In this document: piece after piece, positions 37,454 to 45,886 of the stretch
Numbering within the stretch: position 1 is the first letter of the stretch
Layout of the letters: every line of letters begins with the position of its first letter
Origin: Desulfobacterales bacterium
GTDB taxonomy: Bacteria > Desulfobacterota > Desulfobacteria > Desulfobacterales > Desulfosalsimonadaceae
Length of the DNA stretch: 55,560 nt
Direction: 5' to 3'
Assembly (NCBI GenBank): GCA_018335195.1
Contig: JAGXKN010000022.1
Coordinates: 1 to 55,560, forward strand
Made by a program: the position numbers and the translations under genes
Notes under the pieces: model-generated
What the model saw: only the letters and a program-made list of their open reading frames with translations
The model's database searches: none
What the model was told of the DNA's origin: nothing

Positions 37454-38869
37454 ATGGATCCGATAGTCACCCGCTTTCCCCCCAGCCCGACCGGGTACCT
37501 TCATATCGGGGGCGCCCGCACCGCACTTTTTAACTGGCTGTATGCCCGGCATCGCGGCGGCAGTTTCATTCTCCGGTTCGAGGACACGGATGCGGAGCGT
37601 TCCACTCAGCAGCACGTGGATGCCATTTTCGAAGCGCTGCGCTGGCTGGGTATTGACTGGGACGAGGGACCTTATTACCAGTCCGCCCGGCTGGATATCT
37701 ATAAGCAATATATTCAGCAGCTCATTGATACCGGCAACGCCTATTACTGTACCTGCTCCAAGGAGGAAGTCGAGGAGATGCGCCGGAAAGCCAGGGAAAC
37801 CGGCGGCAATCCCGGATACGACGGCACCTGCCGGGAAAAAAATCTTCCCCCGCAGCCCGGGGCGGTGGTGCGGTTTAAATCCCCCCGGATGGGCAACACG
37901 GTTGTTGGGGATAAAATCCGCGGCAATATCGTGTTTCCAAACGCCGAACTCGATGATTTCATTATCCAGCGGGGTGACGGCATGCCCATATACAACCTGG
38001 CAGTGGTGGTCGATGACATCACAATGGGGGTCAACACCATCATCCGGGGCGATGATCACATCAGCAACACCCCGAAGCAGATCCTGCTCTACCGCGCCCT
38101 GGAGGTGCAGGTGCCGGATTTCGGCCACGTGCCCATGGTGCTGGGCCATGACAAGGCCCGGCTGAGCAAGCGTCACGGGGCCATGTCGGTGACCGCCTAC
38201 CGCGACATGGGGTATTATCCGGACGCACTTTTGAATTACCTGGTGCGCCTGGGCTGGTCCCACGGGGATCAGGAGTTTTTCACCCGGGAGGAGCTGATTG
38301 AAAAGTTTGACATCACACACATCGGCCGTTCCGCCGGCGTGTTTAACCCGGAAAAGCTACTGGCCTTAAACGCCGAGCATATCCGAAACGCCGCGGAAAA
38401 GGATCTGGGGCCCCATTTGATTCCATTTCTGCGGCAGCGGGGAATTGCGGCCGAAGACAACCAATACCTCTACAGGGTGATTCAAACATTGAAGCCCCGC
38501 AGCAAGACCTTCGTGGAGATGGCCGACGGCGCGGAATTCTATTTCAGGCCCCCGGAGACCTATGAGGAAAAAGGGGTGAAAAAGTTTTTCAAGCCCGGGC
38601 TGATCGAGCCCCTGCGCCAGCTGACAAAAGCACTGGAGAAGACCGGGCCTTTTGAAGAAAAGCAGCTGGAGGCGGCTTTCACGCAGGTCATGGAAGATTA
38701 TGATCTCAAGTTCGGCAAGATCGCCCAGCCCGTGCGCCTGGCCCTTTCCGGCAAAACCGTGAGCCCGGGGATTTTTGAAATGATCGAGGTGCTGGGCCGC
38801 GAGGAAACCCTTGCCCGGCTCAACCGGGCCATTTCGTTTATGGCCGAACAGGTCTCGGCAGAGGCCTGA
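37454..38869 (+). CDS. gltX: Glutamyl-tRNA synthetase
   Basis: Class I synthetase charging tRNA-Glu. The HIGH-type motif is PPSPTGYLHIGGARTALFNW and the KMSKS-type motif is ARLSKRHGA. The start at ATG 37454 gives 471 residues beginning MDPIVTRFPPSP, normal for the family, whereas the in-frame extension is not conserved-looking. A tRNA-Gln gene follows 65 bp downstream. If the genome lacks GlnRS, this enzyme would also misacylate tRNA-Gln for GatCAB amidation; that cannot be judged here. Confidence 0.96.
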   Translation: MDPIVTRFPPSPTGYLHIGGARTALFNWLYARHRGGSFILRFEDTDAERSTQQHVDAIFEALRWLGIDWDEGPYYQSARLDIYKQYIQQLIDTGNAYYCTCSKEEVEEMRRKARETGGNPGYDGTCREKNLPPQPGAVVRFKSPRMGNTVVGDKIRGNIVFPNAELDDFIIQRGDGMPIYNLAVVVDDITMGVNTIIRGDDHISNTPKQILLYRALEVQVPDFGHVPMVLGHDKARLSKRHGAMSVTAYRDMGYYPDALLNYLVRLGWSHGDQEFFTREELIEKFDITHIGRSAGVFNPEKLLALNAEHIRNAAEKDLGPHLIPFLRQRGIAAEDNQYLYRVIQTLKPRSKTFVEMADGAEFYFRPPETYEEKGVKKFFKPGLIEPLRQLTKALEKTGPFEEKQLEAAFTQVMEDYDLKFGKIAQPVRLALSGKTVSPGIFEMIEVLGREETLARLNRAISFMAEQVSAEA

Positions 38870-38889
38870 GCGCGTTTTCAAAAATTGCC

Positions 38890-38917
38890 TTGACACCGCC
38901 GCCTTTTTTGCTATTCT
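38890..38917 (+). promoter_or_regulatory. Promoter of tRNA-Gln
   Basis: TTGACA (38890-38895) followed after 16 bases by TATTCT (38912-38917), ending 17 bases before the mature 5' end of the tRNA. Confidence 0.5.
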
Positions 38918-38934
38918 ATATAATTACAACTTAT

Positions 38935-39008
38935 TGAGGGTTGGTCTAGTGGCAAGACGACGGGTTCTGGCCCCGTTAACCCAGGTTCGAATCCTGGACC
39001 CTCAGCCA
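38935..39008 (+). tRNA. tRNA-Gln (anticodon CTG)
   Basis: The acceptor stem TGAGGGT pairs with ACCCTCA. The anticodon stem ACGGG/CCCGT encloses the loop TTCTGGC, giving anticodon CTG. The T arm has CCAGG TTCGAAT CCTGG. The discriminator G at 39005 is followed by an encoded CCA. The D loop contains GGTCTAGTGGCAAGAC. Confidence 0.96.
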
Positions 39009-39020
39009 GTTCAATGCAAA

Positions 39021-39050
39021 GGGTTATGGCTCCGGTCATAGCCCTTTTTT
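39021..39050 (+). terminator. Terminator of tRNA-Gln
   Basis: GGGTTATG pairs with CATAGCCC (one G-T pair), followed by TTTTTT. Confidence 0.8.
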
Positions 39051-39184
39051 GTTTTGCCGTCCGTAAACAGCTACACCGGGATTGTAAAAAATCCTTCAGA
39101 AAAAAATTATTTGGGATCTTTGTGACGGCCGGCTTTGAAAAAAAGTGGTAACCCCCGCCAACGGCATTATAATTAATCAGAATG

Positions 39185-39336
39185 GATGGCTTCGTAAAAG
39201 TCCAATATCTGCGTTGCGCTGCCTCCCTGCGGAATTTCACGTACGATTCAGAACGCTGCATTCCCCGGGATTTGCGCGCCTTGATCTTGAACTTTTTACT
39301 TTGCCATCTCAAAATTGACTTATTACAAAACCGTCA
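39185..39336. repeat. Palindromic MITE-like repeat (family M), copy 3
   Basis: GATGGCTTCGTAAAAGTCC and ACTTTTTACTTTGCCATC bound the 124-bp core (39185-39308), followed by the related tail GACTTATTACAAAACCGTCA. It is nearly identical to copy 2. Confidence 0.9.
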
Positions 39337-39396
39337 GAGTGGATTGCCGGTTCCAATAAGCGGCTTGAAGCTGCAAACAAGCCACAAGGGGGTGTC

Positions 39397-39714
39397 ATGA
39401 ACAATACCAACAAGGGGTGCAGGCGGGTTGTTTTCCGGCTGACCGCGCCGGATGCCACCGAGGTTTGTGTCAGTGGGGATTTCAACAAGTGGGATGAACG
39501 CAGGCATCTTTTAAAACGAAAACCCGGCGGTTTCTGGGAAAAAACCGTGATGCTGCCGCCGGGCCGTTATGAGTACAAGTTCCGCGTGGACGGCAGCTGG
39601 CTGCTTGATCCCGCCAATGGTCTTTCATGTGAAAATTTATACGGCAGCCGGAACTCGGTGGTCGAAGTGGATGCCCGAGCCGCGTGGGTGCAAAAGAAAA
39701 GACCGCGGGGCTAA
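39397..39714 (+). CDS. Stand-alone glycogen-binding (CBM48/AMPK-beta-like) protein
   Basis: A 105-residue protein that is essentially one early-set carbohydrate-binding domain. VVFRLTAPDATEVCVSGDFN, the GxFWEKTVMLPPGRYEYKF strand pair and DPANGLSCENLYGSRNSVVEV match the CBM48 core with its aromatic sugar-contact residues. There is no catalytic domain. AAGGGGG precedes the ATG. Such small proteins may anchor glycogen metabolism or act as a regulatory adaptor; the context gives no partner. Confidence 0.85.
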   Translation: MNNTNKGCRRVVFRLTAPDATEVCVSGDFNKWDERRHLLKRKPGGFWEKTVMLPPGRYEYKFRVDGSWLLDPANGLSCENLYGSRNSVVEVDARAAWVQKKRPRG

Positions 39715-39722
39715 GCTCCCGG

Positions 39723-40346
39723 TCATTCCTCCGGGACATGGACGGCAAAGCACAGGCCGTCGTGGCTTGCCGAGTGCATGGGCAGAAAGGAAAGAATTTG
39801 GACGCTGCGCCAGGCGGGATTATCGAAAATGGCCCGGTTAAAGGCATTTGTGTCCCGAAATCCAGTGTTGTCGGCGATCAGAAGCCCGCCCGGGCGCACG
39901 ATACGGGATAAGGCGGACAAGGCGGGCTGGTAATCCTTTTTTTCAATATCGAGAAAAACGAAGTCAAACGGTCCTTCAAGTTTAGGCAGCGTCGCCAGCG
40001 CATCTGCCGTGCGAACCGAGACCGTTTCTGACAGGCCGGCTTCCTGCAGGTTCCGCTCAGCCCGGGCAGCCATGTCCGGATCATTTTCCAAGGTTACCAT
40101 GCGGCCGCCTGCGGGCGCACATGCCCGGCCCAGGTAGACGGCCGAGTACCCGGTGGCCGTTCCCAGCTCCAGGATGCTTGTCGCCCCCGTGGCCCGGGCC
40201 AGCACGAACAACAGCTCGCCCACCACCGGCCCGATTATCGGGATCTGTTCTTTTTCCGCTTCCGCCTCGAGTTTCCGCAAAAGCCCGTCCCGCTCCGGGA
40301 TGAACCCGGAGAAATAGGTTTCCGGGTGCTTGACCATATCCGACAT
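39723..40346 (-). CDS. SAM-dependent O-methyltransferase (catechol/caffeoyl-CoA type)
   Basis: A 207-residue class I methyltransferase of the O-methyltransferase family 3. Motif I is LELGTATGYSAVYLG, and the metal/substrate region DFVFLDIEKKDY and LIADNTGF follow. GGAGG six bases upstream fixes the ATG at 40346; longer in-frame versions are not real. Substrate unknown. It is convergent with the CBM48 gene, 8 bp apart. Confidence 0.88.
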   Translation of the reverse strand: MSDMVKHPETYFSGFIPERDGLLRKLEAEAEKEQIPIIGPVVGELLFVLARATGATSILELGTATGYSAVYLGRACAPAGGRMVTLENDPDMAARAERNLQEAGLSETVSVRTADALATLPKLEGPFDFVFLDIEKKDYQPALSALSRIVRPGGLLIADNTGFRDTNAFNRAIFDNPAWRSVQILSFLPMHSASHDGLCFAVHVPEE

Positions 40347-40538
40347 GCCTGTCCTCCGAATTGTACGAAATTTTCCGCAGTATATCCTTGTTCCCGGGCA
40401 ATACCGTTGATGTCTATCCGATTTTGTAAATATTGGTAAAAATAACATGCATGCATTTGAATGCAAATTTGTGCGGCAGCAGTCCGAAAAGGCGGCAAGT
40501 TTCTTGATTTTTGCGGAAATATCGGTCAATTTAAGAAA

Positions 40539-41146
40539 ATGAAACTCTTTATCGCCTTATCGCTGGTGATCGCGGCGGCATTCGGCGGCTACCATCTGAG
40601 TTTCCGCAGAATTGCCGGTCGCCGCAGCAGGTTTTCCCGGCTTCACCTGATCGGCCTGGAATTCCTGATCATTGGTCTGATTTTGGGCCCCGGGTTCCCC
40701 AGTATTCTCGATGAGACCACCATCGCCGAACTTGCGCCGTTTTCCGGCCTGGCCCTTGGGGGTCGGCCTGCTGGCCGGATTTCAGTTTGAGGCGGCCTTG
40801 ATCCGGCGGTTTCCCCCGCCTTTTTTTCTTGCCGTGTTGCTGGAAAGCGGGGTGGCGATTTTGATCGTGTTTTGCTGCATGTACCCGCTCCTGCCCCTGT
40901 TTATTCCCCTGCCCGGCGCTTTGCAGGTCATTGCCGCACTGGTGCTTTCCGCGGCCGCTGCATGCACCGCCCAGTACGGGCTGGTGCTCACCGGGACCGG
41001 ACATACAGCCACCGGGAACAACATTCTGCCTGCATACAGTGGTGCTGGCAGCAATTGCCATTAATCAGATTGCGGGGCCGGTGCTGTTTAAGGTGGCCCT
41101 GCACCGGGTCAACGAAGCCGGTCGCAGCCGACATGAATCGGTGTGA
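40539..41146 (+). pseudogene. Decayed cation/proton antiporter-like membrane protein gene
   Basis: Three reading frames must be joined to follow one protein. Frame 1 (40539 to about 40755) reads MKLFIALSLVIAAAFGGYHL and GLEFLIIGLILGPG. After a run of five G the second frame continues LGVGLLAGFQFEAALIRRF and several hydrophobic segments to about 41010. The third frame gives VVLAAIAINQIAGPVLFKVA to 41146. The joined order resembles the ends of a ~400-residue CPA-type antiporter with the middle lost. A sequencing error could explain the first shift but not the missing centre. Confidence 0.7.
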
Positions 41147-41232
41147 TTTGACGGATCAGGAAAGTTCGTATTATATTAAAATATATAATATGGGGTATTG
41201 GTAGGAAACGTCAAGCAAGGGGGTTTTGGCAA

Positions 41233-42804
41233 ATGAATCGCGTTGAGCTGACCAGTTCGGATCTCGCCCGGATACAGGCGCACGGTTTGGATGTGGCGGA
41301 AGTGGAAAAGCAGGTGGGGATTTTTGAAAAGGGCGCCCCGTATGTGAATCTGGATCGGCCCTGCACGGTTGGCGACGGCATCAAGCGCTTGTCCGACCCG
41401 GATCTTGCAGAATATATCCGCATGTACGAACACGCGGCGGGGCGGCGGGAGGTTACAAAATTCGTTCCCGCCTCGGGTGCGGCAACCCGCATGTTCCGCG
41501 CTTTGCTGAAAATCGCAAATGATCACGAGAAGATCGAATACGACGCCATCGCGGCACTGGCCGGAAAAAAGGATGGAGATTATGCCGAGGTGCGCACCTT
41601 CATGGACAACATTGAACGGTTTGCCTTTTATGAATCCCTGCGTTCGCGGATGAAATATGACGGGTACAACCTGGAAGAACTCCGGCGAAAGGGGGATTTC
41701 ACGCAGATTATTGATTACGTGCTCACGGACAAGGGGCTGGGGTATGCGTCAAAGCCCAAGGGTTTGATCCAGTTTCACAAGGATAAATCAGGCGCGCGCA
41801 CGGCCTTTGAAGAGCACCTGGTCGAAGCCGCGGCCTATGTCAAGGACAGGAAGGGCATCTGCCGCCTGCACTTTACCGTTTCCCCGGAACACCGGGCCGG
41901 CTTTGAGGGGCTGCTGCGCCGGGTGGAAGGGGATTATGAAAGTGCCAACGGGATAAAATATGATGTGGATTTTTCCGAGCAGTCCATGTCCACGGATACG
42001 ATCGCCGTTGACATGGAAAACCGTCCGTTCCGGGATCCGGAGGGGAACCTGGTTTTCCGGCCGGGCGGGCACGGTGCGCTTATCGGCAACCTCAACCGGC
42101 TTGCCGGGGATGTGATTTTCATCAAGAACGTGGACAACGTGGTTCCGGATCGGCTCAAGGATGAAACCCACCGTTGGAAAAAGGTGCTGGGCGGGTACCT
42201 TGTGATGATTGAAGAAAAAATCCGTGAAATGCTGGATCGCATAGCAGGCGAGGATGCCGGGCAAAGCGATATTGAAGCCGCGGCTGCGTTTGTGAAAAAC
42301 GAGCTGTGCATCGGCATGCCCGAGCATTTGGAAAATGCCCCGCCCGAGGAACAGCGCCCGTTTTTAAAGGAACGGCTGCAGCGTCCCCTGCGGGTGTGCG
42401 GCATGGTGCCCAGTACGGGCGAGCCCGGGGGCGGCCCGTTCTGGGTAAAGGACCGGGAGGGGGGCACATCCATCCAGATCGTGGAAAACGCCCAGATTGA
42501 CCCGGGTGACCCGGACCAGCAGGCCATTTTAAAACGGCTCACCCATTTTAACCCCGTGGATATCGTGGCCAGCGTTCGGGAGCGTAGCGGCAACCCGTAT
42601 GATCTGCATCAGTACGTGGATCACGAGGCGGTTTTCATATCCGTGAAATCCAGGGACGGTCGGGATTTGAAAGCCCTGGAGCATCCGGGGCTGTGGAACG
42701 GCGGCATGGCAAAGTGGAACACGATATTCGTGGAGGTGCCACTGATCACCTTCAACCCGGTCAAAACCGTAAACGATCTGCTCCGGGATGAACACCAGGG
42801 ATAG
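41233..42804 (+). CDS. DUF4301 family protein, nucleotidyltransferase-like
   Basis: A 523-residue protein matching DUF4301. VPASGAATRMFRALL near residue 80 resembles the glycine-rich nucleotide loop of sugar nucleotidyltransferases, and GGHGALIGNLN plus VIFIKNVDNVVPD resemble the UDP-sugar pyrophosphorylase core. The family's reaction is unassigned. AAGGGGG lies upstream of the ATG. It overlaps neither neighbour and is 9 bp from the SMP-30-like gene, so the two form a unit. Confidence 0.82.
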   Translation: MNRVELTSSDLARIQAHGLDVAEVEKQVGIFEKGAPYVNLDRPCTVGDGIKRLSDPDLAEYIRMYEHAAGRREVTKFVPASGAATRMFRALLKIANDHEKIEYDAIAALAGKKDGDYAEVRTFMDNIERFAFYESLRSRMKYDGYNLEELRRKGDFTQIIDYVLTDKGLGYASKPKGLIQFHKDKSGARTAFEEHLVEAAAYVKDRKGICRLHFTVSPEHRAGFEGLLRRVEGDYESANGIKYDVDFSEQSMSTDTIAVDMENRPFRDPEGNLVFRPGGHGALIGNLNRLAGDVIFIKNVDNVVPDRLKDETHRWKKVLGGYLVMIEEKIREMLDRIAGEDAGQSDIEAAAAFVKNELCIGMPEHLENAPPEEQRPFLKERLQRPLRVCGMVPSTGEPGGGPFWVKDREGGTSIQIVENAQIDPGDPDQQAILKRLTHFNPVDIVASVRERSGNPYDLHQYVDHEAVFISVKSRDGRDLKALEHPGLWNGGMAKWNTIFVEVPLITFNPVKTVNDLLRDEHQG

Positions 42805-42813
42805 CAGCGGCAT

Positions 42814-43677
42814 ATGGATATATCCCGGATAAATACCCTCGGCAGCGGTCTGGCCCGTCCCGAGGGAGTCATGGCGCTTGCCGACGGTACGGTTTTTACA
42901 GCAGATGCGCGCGGATGCTGCGGCCGCATTCGTTCGGACGGAACCACCGGGTTTTTCGGGGATGTGGGCGGGGTGCCCAACGGCATCTGCCTGGATCGGC
43001 ACGGCAACTGCATCATTGCCAATATCGGAAACGGGCGGGTGCAGTCGCTGGCCCCGGGCGGAAAGCACACGGATCTGTTTGCCGAGGCAGACGGCAGGCC
43101 GGTAAATACGCCCAATTTTCCGTTTATGGACAGCCGGGACCGGCTCTGGGTTTCCAACTCCACAGCCGGGGACCTGGAAGCCGCACTCCGCAAACCTGCT
43201 GCAGACGGCTGCGTGGTTGTCATGGAAGGCCGCCGGGCCCGGGTTGCGGCAGACGGGCTTTATTTTGCAAACGGCATTGCCGTTGACGCGGAAGAAAAAT
43301 ACCTGTACGTGGCCGAAACCACCCGGCGGGCGATCACCCGGTTCCGCATCGGCCCGAAAGGCGACCTTGGCAGCCGGGAGGTCTATGGCCCCGAACCCCT
43401 GGGAGACCTCGGATTCCCCGACGGCATCGCCTTTGACGAAGTCGGCAATCTCTGGGTGACGTTTCCGGTCTGGGGGGCGGTGGGATACGTGGCCCCGGAC
43501 CGGCGGCTTCATATAGTGCTCGAGGATCCGGGCATGGAAGTGCTCAGGCGGCCCACCAACATCTGTTTCGGCGGCGAGGACCGCAAAACCGCTTTTATCG
43601 GCAGCCTGGAAGGCCAGGCAATTCCGTATTTCCGCGTGGAACACCCGGGCCAGGCCCTGGTCCATCAGCACCAGTGA
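42814..43677 (+). CDS. SMP-30/gluconolactonase-like beta-propeller protein
   Basis: A 287-residue six-bladed propeller of the SMP-30/LRE family. Blade repeats end in GTVFTADARG, GNCIIANIGNG, DRLWVSNST, KYLYVAETTRR and NLWVTFPVWG. Relatives hydrolyse sugar lactones using a metal ion; here the exact substrate is unknown. No signal peptide is visible, so it is cytoplasmic. It follows the DUF4301 gene by 9 bp. Confidence 0.87.
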   Translation: MDISRINTLGSGLARPEGVMALADGTVFTADARGCCGRIRSDGTTGFFGDVGGVPNGICLDRHGNCIIANIGNGRVQSLAPGGKHTDLFAEADGRPVNTPNFPFMDSRDRLWVSNSTAGDLEAALRKPAADGCVVVMEGRRARVAADGLYFANGIAVDAEEKYLYVAETTRRAITRFRIGPKGDLGSREVYGPEPLGDLGFPDGIAFDEVGNLWVTFPVWGAVGYVAPDRRLHIVLEDPGMEVLRRPTNICFGGEDRKTAFIGSLEGQAIPYFRVEHPGQALVHQHQ

Positions 43678-43683
43678 CTTCCC

Positions 43684-43893
43684 GATGGATTCGTAAAAAG
43701 CTGTTTATCTTGCCTGGGCGGTATTTTTGAAGAAAGTAAATCCGTAGCCATCCTGGCTGATCGGCGGCGCGAAAAAGGAATTTCCTCGCTCCAGGAGCCT
43801 CTTCGGGCCTCAATTTCCGTTCGGAAATCCGCTTTTCCGAACCGCCGCCAGGGCAACAAAGTGCAAATTTCGTTAGCGCGCAAAAAAAGCCTT
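43684..43893. repeat. ~200-bp dispersed repeat (family B), copy 2, opposite orientation
   Basis: Begins GATGGATTCGTAAAAAGCTG, the reverse complement of the shared repeat end. It contains TCGGCGGCGCGAAAAAGGAA and TTTCCTCGCTCCAGGAGCC, then ACCGCCGCCAGGGCAA. This is the inverse of 13263-13463. A TTAACCACTTAATACTTAAT tail lies at 43921-43940. Confidence 0.85.
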
Positions 43894-43935
43894 CATGGAA
43901 AATCGATTTCTTCTTAAAACTTAACCACTTAATAC

Positions 43936-45414
43936 TTAATCACTGTTTTCTTCCTTTGTCATTCCCGCAACCTTGCGTACCATGTCCCGCCGGGCGTTGA
44001 TGTCGTACTGGCTGGTAATGGCGATTTTTTCCATCATCGGCGAGCCGCCGCCGTGCAGGGCACCGTACATGGAGCATCCGCCCTTGGCGGATATGGCAAT
44101 ATCTCCGATGTGGCGCCAGAGCTGGGCCTGGTTTTCGTGGGACATGTTCGGGTTGCGCGTGGTGTACTTTACAGCCAGATCTTTTACTTCCGGATTGACG
44201 AATTCGCCTTCGTACGGGAAGGTTGCAGGCATGCCGCCGGAGATTTCCGCCAGGATCTCCATTTCGTGAAAGACCGACTCCCCGGTCAGGCATCTGCCCA
44301 CATTGCAGTATATGGAATGCGGGATCATGTTACCCGGGCCGTAGGGACGAAAGCCCACGCCCGGGATATATAGCTCAGGCTTGCCCTTGGCAGATGCTGT
44401 AAAACCGGCCGCGTATGCCAGCTCCGTGACCTTGATGATCTCTGCGAATTTGTCTGTGACGTGCTTGGCGCGGGCAATGCCGTTGCAGTCCGCGGCCAGG
44501 GCGCAGGTGCCGAGCATCAAATCTCCCAGTGCCGGCTTGCAGCCCGAGTAGCTGTGCCTGTGGAAAAGGGCGAACAAAAGTGCCAGGATGCCGCCGTGCT
44601 GGTTTTCGCCGCACAAAAACACCCGCTCCCAGGGCACGAACACATCGTCGAAAATCACGTAGGAGTCACAGCTGCCCGCGTTGAAGCCTTTCTTGAAATA
44701 CTTGCGGTCCCGGTAGTTGTGAATGGTCAGCAGGTGCTTGACCCCTTCCCAGTCGCCGGGCAGGGCAAAGGATACGGCATAATCGCTGTCTTCTTTCATA
44801 AGTGCACGCGTGGGGGTGACCAGGATCTCGTCGGCAATGGCGGCTTCGGATATGTGCACCTTGCAGCCCCGCACCACGATGCCATCGTCTCTTTTCTCCA
44901 CCACGCGCAGGTAAGAATCCGGATCCGGCTGCTGGCTGGGCCGTTTCATTCGCTCGCCCTTGACGTCGGTCTGGGCGCAGCAGCCCACCAGGTCCTCGCT
45001 TTGGAAGCGCGCAAGCCATTTCTTGAAGTTTTCGTGGTATTGTGTGGCCCCCTGGTTTTCGCGGTCGGCCTCGTAGGATACCGTGTAGATGGCATTTAAG
45101 GCGTCAACGCCCATGCACCGCTGGATGCATCCGCCCACTTCCTGGCACAGCAGGCGGGTCATGTCCTGCTTTTTGTGCAGGTCTTCCACGCTCTGGTGGA
45201 CATGGCAGAACCGGTTGATTTTTTTCCCGGTCAAGTGTGATGTAGCGGTGAGCAGGTCCTCGTGTTCCGGATTTGCGGCCATGTCAAATGTCATGCCCAT
45301 GACATTGATACTGGGAATCAGCCGCTCGTCGTCGCGGCCGATTTTCTCTCCGCCGATGTAGAGGTTGGATTTCATCCTGTGAATGCCGTCCACCCATTGC
45401 TGCTTGGTTCTCAT
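43936..45414 (-). CDS. 4-hydroxybutyryl-CoA dehydratase family protein, paralogue 1
   Basis: A 492-residue FAD/[4Fe-4S] protein of the HpaB/AbfD superfamily. Cys96 and Cys100 (GGCIQRC), His285 and Cys292 (FHRHSYSGC) match the spacing of the four cluster ligands of clostridial AbfD (Cys99, Cys103, His292, Cys299). That points to radical dehydration of an acyl-CoA, not oxygen-dependent hydroxylation, in an anaerobe. It is far closer to paralogue 2 than to paralogue 3. AAGGAG precedes the ATG. The substrate is unknown. Confidence 0.88.
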   Translation of the reverse strand: MRTKQQWVDGIHRMKSNLYIGGEKIGRDDERLIPSINVMGMTFDMAANPEHEDLLTATSHLTGKKINRFCHVHQSVEDLHKKQDMTRLLCQEVGGCIQRCMGVDALNAIYTVSYEADRENQGATQYHENFKKWLARFQSEDLVGCCAQTDVKGERMKRPSQQPDPDSYLRVVEKRDDGIVVRGCKVHISEAAIADEILVTPTRALMKEDSDYAVSFALPGDWEGVKHLLTIHNYRDRKYFKKGFNAGSCDSYVIFDDVFVPWERVFLCGENQHGGILALLFALFHRHSYSGCKPALGDLMLGTCALAADCNGIARAKHVTDKFAEIIKVTELAYAAGFTASAKGKPELYIPGVGFRPYGPGNMIPHSIYCNVGRCLTGESVFHEMEILAEISGGMPATFPYEGEFVNPEVKDLAVKYTTRNPNMSHENQAQLWRHIGDIAISAKGGCSMYGALHGGGSPMMEKIAITSQYDINARRDMVRKVAGMTKEENSD

Positions 45415-45436
45415 AATACCGTCTCCTTTTTCACCT

Positions 45437-45627
45437 AAATTGAGCGTTTCAGATTTTTAAAAGCAATTGATTTGAAAGGATAACATCATTTCTATGTTAA
45501 AAATCTGAAACCCTCCGGGATCTTCAATTTTACCGCATCTACTGCGTCAGATACAGCCTCGCATAGTTGACTATAGCGACTCTGCATCTTCCTTGTATCT
45601 GCGGCAAACTTGAAAATCGCTCAATTT
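45437..45627. repeat. 191-bp palindromic element between dehydratase paralogues
   Basis: AAATTGAGCG (45437-45446) and CGCTCAATTT (45618-45627) are perfect outer inverted repeats. Within it GTTTCAGATTTTTAA (45446-45460) pairs perfectly with TTAAAAATCTGAAAC (45497-45511). A second half contains GCATCTACTGCGTCAGATAC and GTATCTGCGGC arms. It lies in the 5' region of paralogue 1. It is most likely an intergenic repeat; a long-leader regulatory role is an alternative. Confidence 0.7.
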
Positions 45628-45835
45628 CGGTTTCATTTTGTTGTAGTAGAACCGGTTTGTGCAAATCGGTCCGCGAAAACCCGCATACGGGGGGATTCTT
45701 GGTTTGCCCTGTTTTCATCCGGCGATGAGAGTATAACGCCTGGCCTTTTTATGATTAAAGTGCGAAATGGAGTCATTTGTCAAAAAGGAGGTGAAATAGA
45801 ATTGCGGCGGGCTCCGGGGCGGTTCTCTCCTTCAC
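45628..45835. other. Intergenic, no gene recognised
   Basis: An AAAAAGGAGGTGAAATAG block near 45782 looks like a plus-strand ribosome binding site, but the only frame after it lacks a plausible protein and runs into a terminator. Nothing else is seen. Confidence 0.4.
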
Positions 45836-45876
45836 GCAAAAAAGGCACTCCGCCGGTTTTGCTGGCGGAGTGCCTT
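45836..45876 (-). terminator. Terminator of dehydratase paralogue 2
   Basis: AAGGCACTCCGCC (45842-45854) and GGCGGAGTGCCTT (45864-45876) form a perfect 13-bp stem. On the minus strand it is followed by a T run (45836-45843), 11 bases after the paralogue 2 stop codon. Confidence 0.9.
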
Positions 45877-45886
45877 CTGATTCCGA

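Noticed and set aside
42529-43671. 380-residue minus-strand open frame
   Set aside because: Antisense to the SMP-30-like gene and the end of the DUF4301 gene, with no coding signature.
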